The notes: a model not told the origin generated them from the letters alone. A DNA stretch of 64,000 bases from Calamus simplicifolius (GCA_900491605.1 UESW01000131.1:1-64000), one strand, 5' to 3'. Positions 1 to 12,465 are shown, counted from the stretch's first letter. A program made the numbers and translations.

Positions 1-1645
1 CCAGAACCAGAGTCCACAATTACAAGGAATCACAACACATGTGATTGAAAAATTGAGCATTGTTTTGCAAGACCCAAGAAAGGTGATGTTGTTTCGTCAT
101 AATTATTAACTACAACACAACCTTGAAGTTATGCCACCCATGTCTCACCACTAAAAGCAGCAATACTTTAAGCCAACCACTGTCATTTTAGATGCATCAG
201 CAGAAAGATTAAATATGCAACTTATTTCGTATCCTTCCTACACATTTTATACATACAAGGGAATACAACTTATTTTAGTATTATACAGTTCCTGTTAATA
301 CTTAAAGTGATATCCAGTCATGAAACAACTTGCCAATGTTTCTGTCTAACAAATTTATTGGACATACTTAATTATCTCTCTCTTTGCAATGGAAAATTAA
401 AGCAATCTCAAGATCTCAAAACAGTGCTGGTGGTTTTGGGATGGGCCTAAATCAGACTAGGCTTGGACCAAGCAAAGTTAGTAGTTGACGATTAATGGAT
501 TTGTATTTTTGACCCACAGTACACTCAGGGCCACATGCAGATAGTGTTTGGCTTGTTCTTGTTTTTATGGTCATATCACCGCTTAAAAAAGAAAATGAAA
601 AAACTAATTAGCTTCAGCTGATCCCTACTTTGTGGCCTCTCCTTTTCTCTTCTCTTCTCACGGTTCTCCTTGCCTCTCATCTCTCCTCTCTTTCCTCCTC
701 TCCTCTGCTCCCAACTTGCCTGGATCACCACCACAATCATGCCCAATTTTTCCCACCATAAGGGTAGCTACAACAATCTAGCATCATCTATGCCAAAACT
801 ACATACCTATAGCCCCAACCACCTAGCTCTAAATCCGTCTCCCTGCTCCAATCTCTTGGTTTCTTTACTCACCTCTCCTATCTTCCCACTGCCACTACCA
901 CTATTATCACATCCCAATTCCATATCCTCAACCCCAAGACAATAGCTCCCTCTGCTTTAATGTGCTGAGTCTGACTTTATACCTCAAACAGAACTTGCTC
1001 CCTTCTTCCCTTCCCAAAACCAGAAAACAAATAAATAAATAAGAAAGGTTAAACCCAAATCTGGCCAAGACTGGCATGGGCTTTGAGATTCAGGGCAAAG
1101 TTTGAACAGAGCTCAAGCTCAAGCTACTTGTTCTTGACCAATTTCCTGCTTGTTATCAACCCTAACCTCAAGGTCTTACCACACATTCAAAGTGTTAATA
1201 TGACACAAAATGGCATCCTTATTATCCATATTTGTGACGATCCAACCATAGTCCTAGTCTAATGAAAGCCTTATTCAATTGTATTGTAACCCAATGAAGG
1301 TGATCATTTCCAAAATAAGCAGTTGCACAAATCAGACTACGATGACAAGTGCTACAAGTCCATTTTTTTCTACATGAACAATTGAATAACTAACATTTCC
1401 TTTTCATGAGTACAATGGCATTTGAAATTGTTAGGAAAGAGATTTCTGATTAGCATACTCATTATTTTATCCAGAATGAAGCCAATAATTAAATCATTCT
1501 TTTACTAAAAAGAAATCATCACAACTATGTCACCACATCCTACAACCTCAAAAAATCCAATGCAATCTGCCAAACACAAACATAATCATATAAATTTAGA
1601 AGAAAATATTTTCTAGTAGAGATAATAAGGGGTTTTGGGACTAAC
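1..1645. other. Epsilon-COP copy A intron 3 region, no gene
   Basis: This is noncoding sequence downstream of exon 3 in the minus-strand gene. It matches 51,150-52,768 in copy B. The part at 380-500 also matches 33,995-34,100 in copy C, which ties all three copies to one ancestral intron. Open frames here (for example 670-945, Ser/Pro/Leu-rich) come from pyrimidine-rich sequence and are not supported as genes. Confidence 0.6.
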
Positions 1646-2095
1646 AATTCCAGAATTCCTCCAGAGTTGGTGTGCTTAAGAGCCTCATTATAGTTTTGTT
1701 CATGCATGTAAATGATCCCCGCAATAAGTCGAAGAGTAGGGTTGTTTCCAATTGCTGCATCATTCAACCACTCTTGGAGACTTGCAATTGCAGATTCTTG
1801 AGAATAAAAAGTAAGAAAAAAACTCATGAGAATTAAGATTTGCAAAGATCAAGCACACAATGCAAGACCAAAAAGAGAGCGCAGACAAAGCTCATAATCA
1901 TAAGCTATAATCCAAAGTATGAATAATTATACAATGTTTTATACACATTAAATGCAATAAGGATGCAAAGGTTAAAACCTCAATAGGGAAAGAAAAAGAC
2001 AAATCATAAACAATTCATAAATAGCAAAAGTGTACATTTACAAGCAGCAAACTCTTTGCTTCTTGCGATCGCCTCCCTCCCCCCCACCCCCCCAC

Positions 2096-2142
2096 CACAC
2101 ACACACACACACGAAAAAAAGAAAAGAAAAGAAAAGAAAAGT
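2096..2142. repeat. Compound microsatellite: C-rich tract, (AC)n, (AAAAG)n
   Basis: An AC dinucleotide run follows a C-rich stretch and is followed by several AAAAG units. It lies in epsilon-COP intron 2 of copy A. The copy B equivalent near 53,375-53,420 is slightly shorter. Confidence 0.8.
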
Positions 2143-3962
2143 AATAAACAAAAGGCCCACAAAGGGCCCCTACTAGCAACACTATGGATGAGAGAGAGAA
2201 AGAAATTGTCTCCACCAAAATAACTATCACATTGACTTGAGTTAAAGCATTCACCATCTAACCCATTAGTATCCCTGTCCTATCCCTGACCCCTTAAGGA
2301 AGTAGCCAAGTTATCTCCCATCGCATTAAACCCTTTAAGTATGATTCACAAAATATCTTAAACAAACTTTCATGATGTCCACCCTCCTGGCTTTTTGCCA
2401 ATCCTTTTCAAAGGTGACCAACACATTAATAAAACAAATGGAAAGAAACCAATAATCTTATTAGCAAAAATTGCAAAATTAAATATTAATCAAAATTTAA
2501 ATTAAGTACACAAGAAATCATTGGATCAGCATCATCCATTCCAAGCTAGATGAAAACATAAATGCAAACAAGCAAGGTAACTTTAACAAAAAACCCTAAA
2601 ATATAAACAACATCCAGCATACATGGTATATAGCAGAACATAGGATGTCATCAACGTGGACAAGAAGCTGAACATGGGACAGTATGAAGATTGAAGGTCT
2701 CCTAAAACTGACTTAATTATATGGGTTGCCAACTCTAGCTGATCAAGAAATACAAAGATAACTATAAGTAACTATTTAAACCATCAGTAAAGGCAGGGAT
2801 CTAAATTTTTGGGATGCCTTGTCAACAAATCATTGAGCTGGTTTGCAAGTTCTGCACAAGATGACAAGAAATTTCAGAATTTGCATTTTGAAAAACTAGC
2901 ATTTAACAAGTGCACATAGAAAACACATTTAACTTATATTTCTGACAGTAGACTTTTTTCTTTGGATCACTAATAAATCTAGACTTTTCTTTTCTTGGAA
3001 CACTCCCATGTCTATGACAGATGGGTAGCTTGTCTTTTGAAACTCTCTAAATGCTCAATCCATAACTTTCCTCACAGGCCATCATATGATACTGATGCTC
3101 AGGGATTCCCATTAAACATAGTAAGAAATTGTTAGGTGGTGCTGCGTGTCAAGGAAAAAAAAATTGTCACTATCATCTACCTGCAGAACATTCTTTAAGT
3201 ATAAAATTCTCAACCAAATAAAGTAGAGAGGACAAATAAAATGCTTCTAATCACAAATTAAGCAAACAGAAGAGATTAATAAAGTTGATTTACAGTATAG
3301 ACATCTAAAGAATTAAAACCAATATAACTTAACTAGGCCATCCTTACCAACATTTGAGTTGGATAATAAGATTACAGTAGAAACAAAGCATTTTGAAATG
3401 AGTGATTTTCAGATGCCAATTTTGGTAACTTGCTGTTGATGCAACTGATTCAGTCAAATTAGGGTAGCTTAGACCACCACACTATGTAAAGTCAAATATG
3501 CTAGATAAAGAGAAGCAAATGCTTGTGTTAGATTTAGACAAATTATTTTAGTTGAGTTCAGTCTCAAGTCAAGAAAATTGATCAGATTTAAATTGATTTT
3601 GTTAAATTGTTAAATGCAAGAATAGAAAACAATTTTGGTAAAGATTGTTGTATCATTGGCCAATGTAATTTATAAAGCCAAGTTTTTCTTATTAGTTTCT
3701 GTATGAGGGCCAGAATTTAAAGTTTAAGACTAAATCCAAAGATCTCAGATTTAGATTTCAGACTTCCTGCCAAAAGTTAAACCATGGTCAATTTTTAACT
3801 TATAGTAAGACTAATTTATGGCACCAAATAAATATTAAACACGGGCAATTTGACTGTCATTTTTCCAGTTCATTGCATACGATGAAGCGTTTTTGTGAAG
3901 ATTGAAGTCAGACTTTGCAAGTTTTGAGAACATTCAAAAGCATTGTAGTGTTAGGTTGGGGG

Positions 3963-3985
3963 GAGAGAGAGAGAGAGAGAGAGAG
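3963..3985. repeat. (GA)n microsatellite, about 11 units
   Basis: This is an uninterrupted GA run of 23 nt in the intron of copy A. The orthologous position in copy B (55,242-55,278) holds 37 nt, so the tract has changed length since the duplication. Confidence 0.9.
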
Positions 3986-6900
3986 TATGTTTGCAAAAAT
4001 TTAGATACCCTAGATCTCAAAAATCATACACAAGTTATTTGTTAGATGCAAAATATTTATCAAATGTCAAAAAGATATGCTACCACACTAAATTGATGCA
4101 AAATATGATTTTTTGACCTCTTATTAAGCAAACCTTTAGGGAGCATTTGGTATGGGGTGATCCACCTGGGATCACCAGCATGGTATACTATATCGATATG
4201 TACCATCCCATACTAGACGTACCGTGCCATATCGATATCAAATCAAAACTCAATATCAATGTGTATTAAGAGCCAAACTAACTCACATATTGGGTGTACC
4301 AACACTATACTAGTATGGTACCAGTATGAGTTATGGTACTTGTATCAATACTAAGACAGACCTTGATCACTGATGATCTAACTAGAGATGATATGATCAC
4401 AGCATTCGACTCAACTTTGTTATCCTACATGGCAGCGATTCCAAGTTACACCTACCTCTAAAATTACTGTTCAATCTAGTGATCCTAAACTCACCTTGAG
4501 GATAGGTATTCAAGATCACCTCAGGACTATAATCTTGGATTGAGATTTGAGGACTAAAATGCTCCTTGTCCATAGGAAAAAAAAACCCTCTTATCTTCAT
4601 TCAAAAGATTAGTTCCTATCCCATGAAATGTTGCATTGTTCTTCCACCTTGTAAGTAAAAGAACCCACAACAATAAAGAAATGTGAAATTTTTTAAGACA
4701 TGGTATAAAAAGTACAGCCAACTTGCTACTTGGCTAACAAAACTAGAATTGATTGGACCATATCAAAGTTCACCATACAAGAAACTGGCACAGGACAAAT
4801 ACCGTACCAAATCGGTAGCGTACAGCCGAATAGAGAAGAAAACCCCAAACCATGAACAACCCCAAATCACCCCGAATCAGGCCAACCCAGATAATTCGGG
4901 TTTAGTACAGGTGGTTCATTGAAGTTCGCCACCCATTTTGAACTAAGAGGCCAAACTATCCTAGTTCCAGGCCAGTTTGATTCAGTTTGTTTTGAACCAC
5001 CCGGTTAGAGACAATTTAGCTCACCTTGAAGTATATCAATAGAACATGGGGTGGCAATAGAAGTAACCATAGTTTTTAATCAGAAGAATTTCAGCTATAA
5101 TTTCCTAGTATTCTTCCATACATACATGTATGCATGCATGCATGGTTACATGCGCGTGTGTAGAAAGAGAGAGAGAAAGAGAGAAGGTAAATCTTTCACC
5201 CTACCAAAAAAAAATTAGATATTCATTTTCCATGTATATTACAATTATTTTTTTAGATGATTTTACAGGTCTACTTTTGCTATATAAAAAAGGGTATAAA
5301 CTATAAAGGTAATTCAGTAATTTAAGCTACAAAGTCTAAAAGTGCTGTTTCATTGATTGCTGGAACCCCCTTGCTAAAGATTTGTGACTACAATGCTCTT
5401 CAAGAGATAAAAGAAAGAAAAGGTATAAACCTGGTGCTATTAGCTAAGAAAAGAAAGCATTCAAGCACATCTTTTGCATAAAAGGTAAGAAAATTCATCT
5501 TAATTCAATATTAGCAGAAAATAATTAAAAATCTTTTTATTAAATGAGAGAGAAAGGAAGGTGACTTTTAACATGTGGCAAGTGGATTCAAACCATTGTC
5601 TCTAGAATCAAGAGTGGATTCAGGTGTAGGAATGGCGAAGCAAAGGCAGCTCAAGAAATCTAGATTATTTGAAAGCACTAGAAAAGCAGGTTCAGGAGTC
5701 AGAATACAAAAAGTTTGAATAGCCAGTGTAGCACCACTGGTAGATGATTTCTGCTACTATTCTGAAATACAAGCAAGATACAGCTGAGAGATAATACCTC
5801 AATGCATGTGACCAAAAAATACTTTTAATATGTGAGAAGCATCTAGAAGACACTTGGGAGACACTAGGCAATTTCATAGCAGTGGTACTTTAGTATTTTG
5901 CTAACAAGGTTTTGTTTAGTTCCTCATGTCTTTATTTCTTTTTGTTAATTTACAAGTTTCAAAAGAGAATAAGAACAATTTAACATAAGGGTTTCCTGAA
6001 ATTTCAGAACTTCCTAATTTAAAGAGAAGTGCTACCCAATAACTATAAACATTGCAGTTATGGTTTAAATCAAAAGAAACCAAACATTATCATAAATATA
6101 ACATAACAAATTAATAATGCTGTTTTTATTTTCTCTGAACTTCTATCAATCATCTGAATCAGCAATTCCGTCTCCATGACAACTTTCCTTACATGAAGAA
6201 CCAAAGTAACACCCTATGGATACAAGTGTCCGAAACACAGAATAGTAAACGTTAAAAAAAAGTCAAAAGCCCAGCATAAAATGCAAGAGTCTACATGTTT
6301 TGAAACTATAGATTTGATCTATTCATGTTTCATAATATACCACCATCACTATAATCAATATATCTCAACCCCCTGGCTCTACACATTGCATCATTTTTCA
6401 CCCAATATTAAACAGGATTGTAAGGGTGATGCATTGATGGATGGCGATTGCCTTAGAACACATGAATGGAATTTCAATGCCTTCAATAGCAGAAGCAGCA
6501 CCAGTATTAATAAGTATGATAATAATAATTCACATGGATACTCAAATTAAAGATGGGTCAGAGACATATATTACAAAAAAAACACATAATAAGCAATAAA
6601 TACTCATTCCCACCTACGTTGCTATTGATCTAAACACATGCTAAAAATTCAAAGCTTTCAAACAAAGACTGACAAATTTGGTATTTAGGAGTATATGATT
6701 AGTGATTTAAGCACAGGATGCAAACTACTAAGTAACGATGCAGCACATAAACACAAAAAAATAACATGCAGCAGTGCTATTCATGGGATTCAGCCAGATC
6801 AGATCCGAAAAAACGACTCTCCTAGACTAAGTGCAACACAATCATCTCATCAACGGTGGGAACCAACCACTCCAATTGAAACAACGAAATGCTGCAGCAC

Positions 6901-7648
6901 AACATCTGATCTAAGCAAAAGAACTCCACAGAAACATAATCAAAACCCTTCAATCATACCTTGGGCAAAAAATTCATGTCAGATGACAAGAAATACCACG
7001 AGAAATCAAACGGCTAGGGTTTCAACGTTCCAGATCCGAACAAATTAAAGCAGCAGATCTAAAAGAGAGTCCAACCAGATCCAGATCGGGGAGAAGGGAA
7101 CCAACCTTGTCTCTGGCGAGGTAGAGGGCGAGCAACTTAACGGCCTGGAGAGCGGTGGGCGCCGAGGAATCGATCTCGCTGATCACAAGCTGCAGAAGAG
7201 CGGGGATGAGAGAAGAATAAAAGGAAGCAAGATCAAAGATTTAAAGGAAAGAGAGGGAGGGAGAGGAGACCTGGTCGGAGCCGAGAGCGATGTAGGAGCG
7301 GTAGACGAGAGAGCCGCACTCGATGGCGTCGTCGGGGGAGAGGTTGGGGATGTCGCTCTTGTTGATGGCATCCTGGTACGCCCCCAAGTAGAAGCTATTG
7401 CGGAGGTTGAAGAGGAAGTCGAGCCCCGACTATGCCATTGAGAGAGAGTGTGTGTGTGTTGGCTCTGGAGCGAAACTAAATTTACCTCTTTTGAGGACGT
7501 CTGCTATGAGTTAGTTCAATTATTTGGAGGGATCCCCTCTCGATTCCCTTCAATTTGTTAACAAGGCCTCAAAGAGAAATGTTTCGGCGTGGTGAGAAAA
7601 AGGTGGCATGATATTGGAACTGATAGGATATTAAATAGTTTACTGAAC

Positions 7649-7900
7649 CGTTTCTTACTGACATTTGGACTATTCCGATTCTTTCTGACATTTAGGCTGC
7701 AGGTTGACTTCGCTAGATCCGTCATATCTATCGTGAGACAAATGCGGTCATGGATTGGATGGCTTCTTATGTGGCCCAGCATGCTGGTAGGTTGGGTGAC
7801 CCCTGTTCGTCTATTTTGCAGCATATTTTGTATTCTGACCAATCTGAGTTGATTCGCACTAGACTTGTGTGATCGCCCGCTTGTACCGAAAAAAAAAAAA
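7649..7900 (+). mobile_element. 5'-truncated LINE insertion with poly(A) and 12-bp target duplication
   Basis: The element is flanked by AGTTTACTGAAC at 7637-7648 and again at 7901-7912, and it ends in a run of A. Copy B has a single AGTTTACTGAAC and no insert (near 58,924), so this is a clean empty-site comparison. The insert encodes the last part of a plant LINE ORF2: an RNase H tail resembling NAVMDWMASYVAQHAG, then a stop at 7870-7872 and a very short 3' tail ending in TTGTACC before the A run. The same end structure is seen in the large LINE at 27.9-33.7 kb, so the two belong to one family or close relatives. Confidence 0.93.
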
Positions 7901-7912
7901 AGTTTACTGAAC

Positions 7913-9160
7913 ATTACTTACATGCAATCAAATCTAATTAATAAAAAAAATTATTATTATTAAATTTTATGTCAAAAAGTATTACTTTATTTGGTATTTT
8001 TCATAAAAAATTTTGATGAAATTTTTTTATGAAAAAATTTTTTTTTAAGAAAAGTTTTGAAAAAAAAAAATTTTATCAAGTTTGATGGATAGAAATTTAA
8101 AGGAAAAATAGCTGTAAAAATATTTGTTATATTTGATTCGAGACAATTTCATATTAAAAATGCTAATTTAACTATAATACCCCTCTAAAATAAAGATTAC
8201 ATAAAAATTAATATAATATATATTATATTATATTACAATAATATAATATCAATATAATAATACTAATTTATTTATATTAGTAATATTTTTATTTATAATA
8301 AATATATGAGAAATATTGTATTGTATTATATTATTGTACTATGTTATTATATTGTATTATAATTTATCTATTATAATACATGGTATAATTTAATACATTA
8401 TTATATATATATTATATTATATATAATAATATATAGAGAAGGAAATAAAATAAAGTGATAAGGGCAATTTTAACTTTTAGTTCTAGCAAATTTTCTTATG
8501 AAGTCGGAGAAGTTAAAATATCATCGCATGAAAAAAGTTTTTCCTGATGAGAGAGAAAAATATATGTAGCGCATCTCTATTTTCCACTACTTTTCCATCC
8601 TTATTTTTTCCTAACTAATCGAGCATTTTGAGGATGTTTAATAACTAAGTAAGATCGCCATAGGCCTATGATGATCTTAGATTATCAATGATCAAACTCA
8701 AATAGGATTGTCATAGACCTTTGATGATTTTATATTACCAATTATTCCTGTTGGTCTAAGATCATCATATTTAATATGATATATACTAATTAAAGATCTT
8801 GATAATTTAATATCCCTTAACTATCCTAAATCACCAATGGTAGGATACCAAAATTATGCCTAATTAGTTAACCTCTTTTATCTTAAAAAATAAATACCTT
8901 TAATATATTTTACATATACCATGATAATTTATCATTATTTCATATTATTTATTATATATTATATTATAATTAAAATATATAATTATAAATTATATTATAA
9001 CAATATATTATATATAATTATGTTATATTTATAATATTATATTATTATAATATAATTTTATGATATTATATTATAATATAATATAAAAAATAATATCAAA
9101 TATTTTATATAAAGAAGGGATATTTTGCTCTCTAAATGTCAAAGTCAAAATTACTGCACA
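7913..9160. other. Very AT-rich stretch with foldback sequence
   Basis: No gene is seen. The sequence is dominated by TATA/TTAAT runs. An inverted pair, ATGATGATCTTAGA (8664-8677) and TCTAAGATCATCAT (8756-8769), gives a stem-loop about 105 bp long, suggesting a degraded MITE. Most of this stretch (from about 7,967) is absent from copy B. Confidence 0.55.
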
Positions 9161-9731
9161 AAAATGATTCTAGAAACATGATTTATGGATGGATATAAGA
9201 TCACTGGATGATATGAGGACTACAAAGGAACAATATATATACGCCTCATATAGTTTTCAGAGGTGTGCCATCTTCATGGATTCGTGGGGGTCTCATTTGC
9301 TCATTCGGGAGCGGCAATTACGGAAGGTGGCGAATGCTGCTAACCAACATGATTCTCTGCCATCCAAGTGAATATTTTACAACATGAGAAATTGAAAAAA
9401 AAAAAATTTTATAGAGAAGATATTCCAGAATGCAAGACAACAGGCCTACTTTTCTGCCACTTGGAAGATACAAACAACTCCAATGAGTCGCAAAAAATTC
9501 AACACAAGTATGCATTGATGGCAATTTGAATATAACATCAATATATTTACTGAGAAGAGAATCCATACAGTCAGCACCATGATGTTGTGGTCCACTGACA
9601 CCGGCAATCTGGACCAAAATTCTTATTTTGCTTTTCCCATCCATAACGTCTGCATTGAAGCAATGACAACCTTGTCAGCATTATGGCAAGCAACTCATAA
9701 GAAGAATAACTTTACAGTGCTTGTAGAGCAT
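9161..9731 (-). other. Putative 3' flank/3' UTR of the uL1 fragment
   Basis: On the minus strand this lies directly downstream of the uL1 stop codon (9732-9734) and would be its 3' untranslated region and flank. Two plus-strand reading frames here (9189-9371 and 9579-9800) do not match anything I recognise; the second runs antisense through the uL1 exon. The segment is missing from copy B. Confidence 0.45.
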
Positions 9732-10102
9732 TTAGACTGTTGCAGGAGGCTTGTAGTCAAGCATCTCTCTAATATTCAGCCTGATGGATGGCCCCATTGA
9801 TGAGCAAATATGTGCAGTTTCCAGTACACTCCTTTTGCACCAGAAGGTTTGTTTGCTTCTACTGACCTCTGCAGTATCATACGGAGGAGAAAAAGGGGGA
9901 AAAGAGTCGATTCCAAGTAGATAAGTGTATCTCTTCGCATGTTGGCCTAACTCATCAGAAATAAGGCAAATAACATACAAATGCAGCCACGAGATTTACG
10001 ATAAGGTCCTCATCAGGGAAGGCAGCCTTTCCAAAAGGCAGGTGAACAATCCGTCTTATCTGCTCGATATTCAACTTTGCCCTTCTTGAACTCTTGAATA
10101 GC
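9732..10102 (-). pseudogene. Plastid ribosomal protein uL1 (RPL1), last two exons, copy A, frameshifted
   Basis: uL1 binds 23S rRNA at the L1 stalk of the plastid 50S subunit; the gene is nuclear and the protein is imported. The penultimate exon is 10102-9979 (after TTACAG, donor GTATGT) and reads AIQEFKKGKVEYRADKT, then IVHLPFGKAAF. The last exon is 9868-9732 (after CTGCAG), reads RSVEANKPSGAKGVYW and continues with AHICSSMGPSIRLNIREM, ending DYKPPATV and a stop. Two lesions are visible by comparison with copy B: a 2-bp loss just after ADKT near 10,052, and a 1-bp loss after GVYWK near 9,819. The upstream exons (transit peptide and most of the fold) were not found before the CACTA element. 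It reads in the same direction as epsilon-COP, from upstream of it. Confidence 0.87.
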
Positions 10103-10506
10103 CTGTAACTTTCGTTGTATTATAGAACTTCCACAAAGTAGATATCCAATTATTAGACTTCGAAGTATAGCAGCTAATCAGGGTAGATGAGTGCAAGGGA
10201 AAAAAAAGTATATATAGCAGCTAAAGCAGTTGAAGCAATGAAAAATAATGGCATGAGCTTTTGTAAAGCATAATATGATTAGATATTAATAGGCATTATA
10301 AGCGAACATTTGCATAGAAATAATATTTATAATGATGGATGCTTCTTTCGTAGCCCACTTTTTCTTGAAAAATAGAACAGCTGGGATTTCATGTAGCCCC
10401 CTTCCTGGACTAGTGCACGATTGAAGGAATGCCTATTAACACGATTGAAGGACTTGCTGGGATTTCATTGCTCGAGTTTCAGAAAATATCTCCTCTCTTA
10501 TATCAG
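10103..10506. other. Noncoding sequence, shared with copy B
   Basis: This AT-rich stretch matches 59,351-59,756 in copy B. It presumably contains intron sequence of the uL1 gene. No additional uL1 exon or other gene was recognised. Confidence 0.5.
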
Positions 10507-11163
10507 CAGCTGAACATAATATTTTGTGACTTGACCTATAAAACTAGTACCAAAAGTGATCGGCAAAACAAAATCCAGCTGGCATATTCCGCCAAAGGCA
10601 TAATTTATAGTTTAAAAAAAATCATTGCATGATTCTCAGTAGATAATAAGATTTATTAATTTAATCTTAACACTAGCTTATGATGTGAGAAAAAACTTAG
10701 GGTCTGCTTAGTTGTAGAAAACAATTCTCCTCCTCTAGTTTCCATTTCTAGTTCCAATTTTCCTTCTCAATAGAAAATCTGAAAAACATTTTCCTCTACT
10801 AAAATGAGAAATCATTTTTCAAATTAAAAAAAAAAAAGATGGGTCATGGAAGAGGTTGATGGTGGGCGACCAATGGAGGAGCAGTAGTAGGGGTGGTAGA
10901 AGAATGGTGGCGATGGTGGCGGTGGGTCGTGGAGATAGTAGCAGCAGTGATAGAAGGTAAACGTATGGGGATGGTAAGGGTTGTAGGTGTAGTATAGATA
11001 TGATGGTGGAGGGTAGTGAAAGTATAGTAGGGGTGGGTAATAGAGGTATAATAATATGATGGTGGTAAAGGATGGAGATAGAGTATGGTAATGGATGGAG
11101 GGGGTGGTAGTGGAAGTAGCTGAACATAATAATTTTGTGACTTGACCTCTAAAACTAGTAACA
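10507..11163. repeat. Purine-rich GGTGGT-type region between about 46-bp direct repeats
   Basis: A sequence containing GAACATAAT and TTTTGTGACTTGACCT occurs at about 10,507-10,553 and again at about 11,117-11,163. Between them are a block with CCGCCAAAGG and, from 10,840 to 11,115, a degenerate GGTGGT/GATGGT/AGTAG run on the plus strand. The minus-strand frames in that run (His/Pro/Leu/Tyr-rich, open in three frames) are low-complexity artefacts. The whole arrangement is repeated at 59,757-60,418. Confidence 0.65.
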
Positions 11164-12452
11164 AAAATATGAATAATTACTTCTCTACAGCTCATTAAAA
11201 AGATGCTCTTTTTCAATTTTCAAACTCAATTTCTAGTCAACAACTTTAGATTTATGATATGCATAAGTAGGCATTAGTCTTAACGTTATCATCTTGTTAA
11301 GTGCTGCAACAACAGATAAATGCTCACTCCATTGGTGCTGACTGTCAAGTATTGAATTTGGTAAAATTGATGGGTGGCACAGACACAGATTTCCCATCTA
11401 CTGTCTATCGACCTGTTAGTCTGGTTTCTTTTGTGTGGAGCTGAAAAGAGAATTGGTGGGTGGCCAGTCTAGCTTAGACCCAAAGCAAGCCCAGGGTTTA
11501 AACCTGATGCTCGAAACTGAACCAGCCCAGAAAAGATCCAGATGTACCAGGTTCAAACCCAATACAACTCAGTGTAATCGTTCAGGTCAGGTTGGGCTCA
11601 ACCATGCCTGAATCCATATTAACCCAAAATCTTAGCCTAGGCAAGGCCCAGAATAAGTTGGGCTTCCTAAAAAGGCCAAATTCGGCTTTCAGGCTAAAAA
11701 GGCCAGCTGGAGCCTGGTTTTTCCAGGGCAAGTCATTGGGCCACTCACCCAGCCCAGTCCATTGACACCTAGGAGAAACATTTGCTTGCCAGAAGCTAAA
11801 GGAACAGGTAAATATCCCCAACATGTTTAACACATTTATGTTCAGCATACAACCCCCATTTGTTTTACAACTAATTCAAAATAGAATTCTAGAATCCTTC
11901 TTTTTAACTAAAAACATATGGTTTACATTCAGATGAGACGAATAGTGATAGATAAACACTGGTGAGAACAATTGAGAATTAAAATTAGTGGTATTAAGTA
12001 CAAAGCATGTGAAGAATAAACAGTTTTTTCTGTAAAATAGAAGTCAAAGTTTTTTTTTTTTTTTTGTGTGTGTGACCCAAAATTTCAAAGAGATCATCTA
12101 AGCATTATAATTTATATGTATGAAATGGCGAAGAAGAAAGAAGCAACCAAAACTTATAGAACAAGAGCCTTAAGCCATAATCAAATGCCTTACCATAGTA
12201 TTTTGTTGCAACACTGACAAAGACAAGGCAAAATCCACTATGACAAGGGAAAATATAGATAATTCACAGAATTAAGATGAAGCTCAAAGTCATAAGTCTT
12301 TTTAATTAACTATTCTAATTAGCAAATATGATGCTGCAAGCTGCCACCAACCTATGTAATTGCACTATTTATGAAACAGCCACTGATCTATATCTATACT
12401 CTGCATATAAGTGCCAATTAATGTCTGTCAAGAAAATTTTTTGCCATTAGAT
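11164..12452. other. Noncoding sequence up to the CACTA element
   Basis: No gene was recognised. The part at 11,460-11,770 is rich in GGCCCA/GGGTT and AACCCAA motifs typical of degraded nonautonomous transposons. Homology to copy B stops at 12,284. The remaining 168 bp up to the CACTA terminus look like ordinary AT-rich host sequence. Confidence 0.45.
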
Positions 12453-12465
12453 CACTACAAGAAAA

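Larger units (their letters stand above)
1798..7105 (-). other. Epsilon-COP copy A intron 2 (about 5.3 kb)
   Basis: This is AT-rich noncoding sequence between exons 2 and 3. It contains an AC repeat and AAAAG repeats near 2096-2142, a (GA)n tract at 3963-3985, and a stretch near 4141-4380 rich in GGTATG/GTACC-like motifs that resembles a degraded MITE. The small reading frames here have no recognisable similarity and recur unchanged in copy B only because the intron was duplicated. No gene was recognised. Confidence 0.6.
1646..7438 (-). pseudogene. Coatomer subunit epsilon (epsilon-COP), copy A, 5' half, nonsense at codon 3
   Basis: Epsilon-COP is a TPR-like solenoid subunit of the COPI coat, which drives Golgi-to-ER vesicle traffic in the cytosol. 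Exon 1 is 7438-7271 (56 codons, donor after GSDQ), exon 2 is 7189-7106 (28 codons, starts LVISEID) and exon 3 is 1797-1646 (starts ESAIASLQEW, ends phase 2 after GGILE). Family hallmarks seen are FLFNLRNSFYLGAYQ, SDIPNLSPDDA and AIGNNPTLRLIAGIIYMHEQ. Codon 3 is TAG (7432-7430), whereas copy B has TCG (Ser). A also carries E-C-G where B has E-R-D. The exon 3 acceptor (CTCAAG then AATCTG) overlaps the first Glu codon, so the exon 2 donor at 7105 gives a frameshift; a donor four bases downstream would restore frame with one extra Val. Exons 4-6 are expected left of position 1. An alternative start downstream of codon 3 is possible, but no in-frame Met is seen in exon 1. Confidence 0.88.
18..12284. 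repeat. Segmental duplication, copy A (partner of copy B at 51.15-61.56 kb)
   Basis: This stretch matches 51,150-61,562 almost base for base in the same orientation. The match covers epsilon-COP exons 1-3, both large introns, the upstream region and the uL1 fragment. It ends at 12,284 here and 61,562 there, where a copia LTR interrupts copy B. Differences include a 252-bp LINE found only in A, about 1.78 kb missing from B after 7,966, a 157-bp tandem duplication only in B, microsatellite length changes and scattered substitutions. Both copies share sense, introns and flanks, so this is a DNA-level duplication and not retrocopying. The left limit may lie outside the window. Confidence 0.93.

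Noticed and set aside
2015..2257. 80-codon minus-strand frame, also in copy B
   Set aside because: It lies in epsilon-COP intron 2 across microsatellites; conservation only reflects recent duplication.
7558..7914. 118-codon minus-strand frame
   Set aside because: It is antisense to the truncated LINE, whose plus strand encodes the RNase H tail.
9579..9800. 73-codon plus-strand frame
   Set aside because: It is antisense to the last uL1 exon and its 3' flank; no recognisable signature.
10819..11216. Overlapping minus-strand frames of 102-130 codons (also 60,050-60,470)
   Set aside because: They are open in three phases because the plus strand is a GGTGGT/GATGGT run; composition is His/Pro/Leu/Tyr repeats with no motif.
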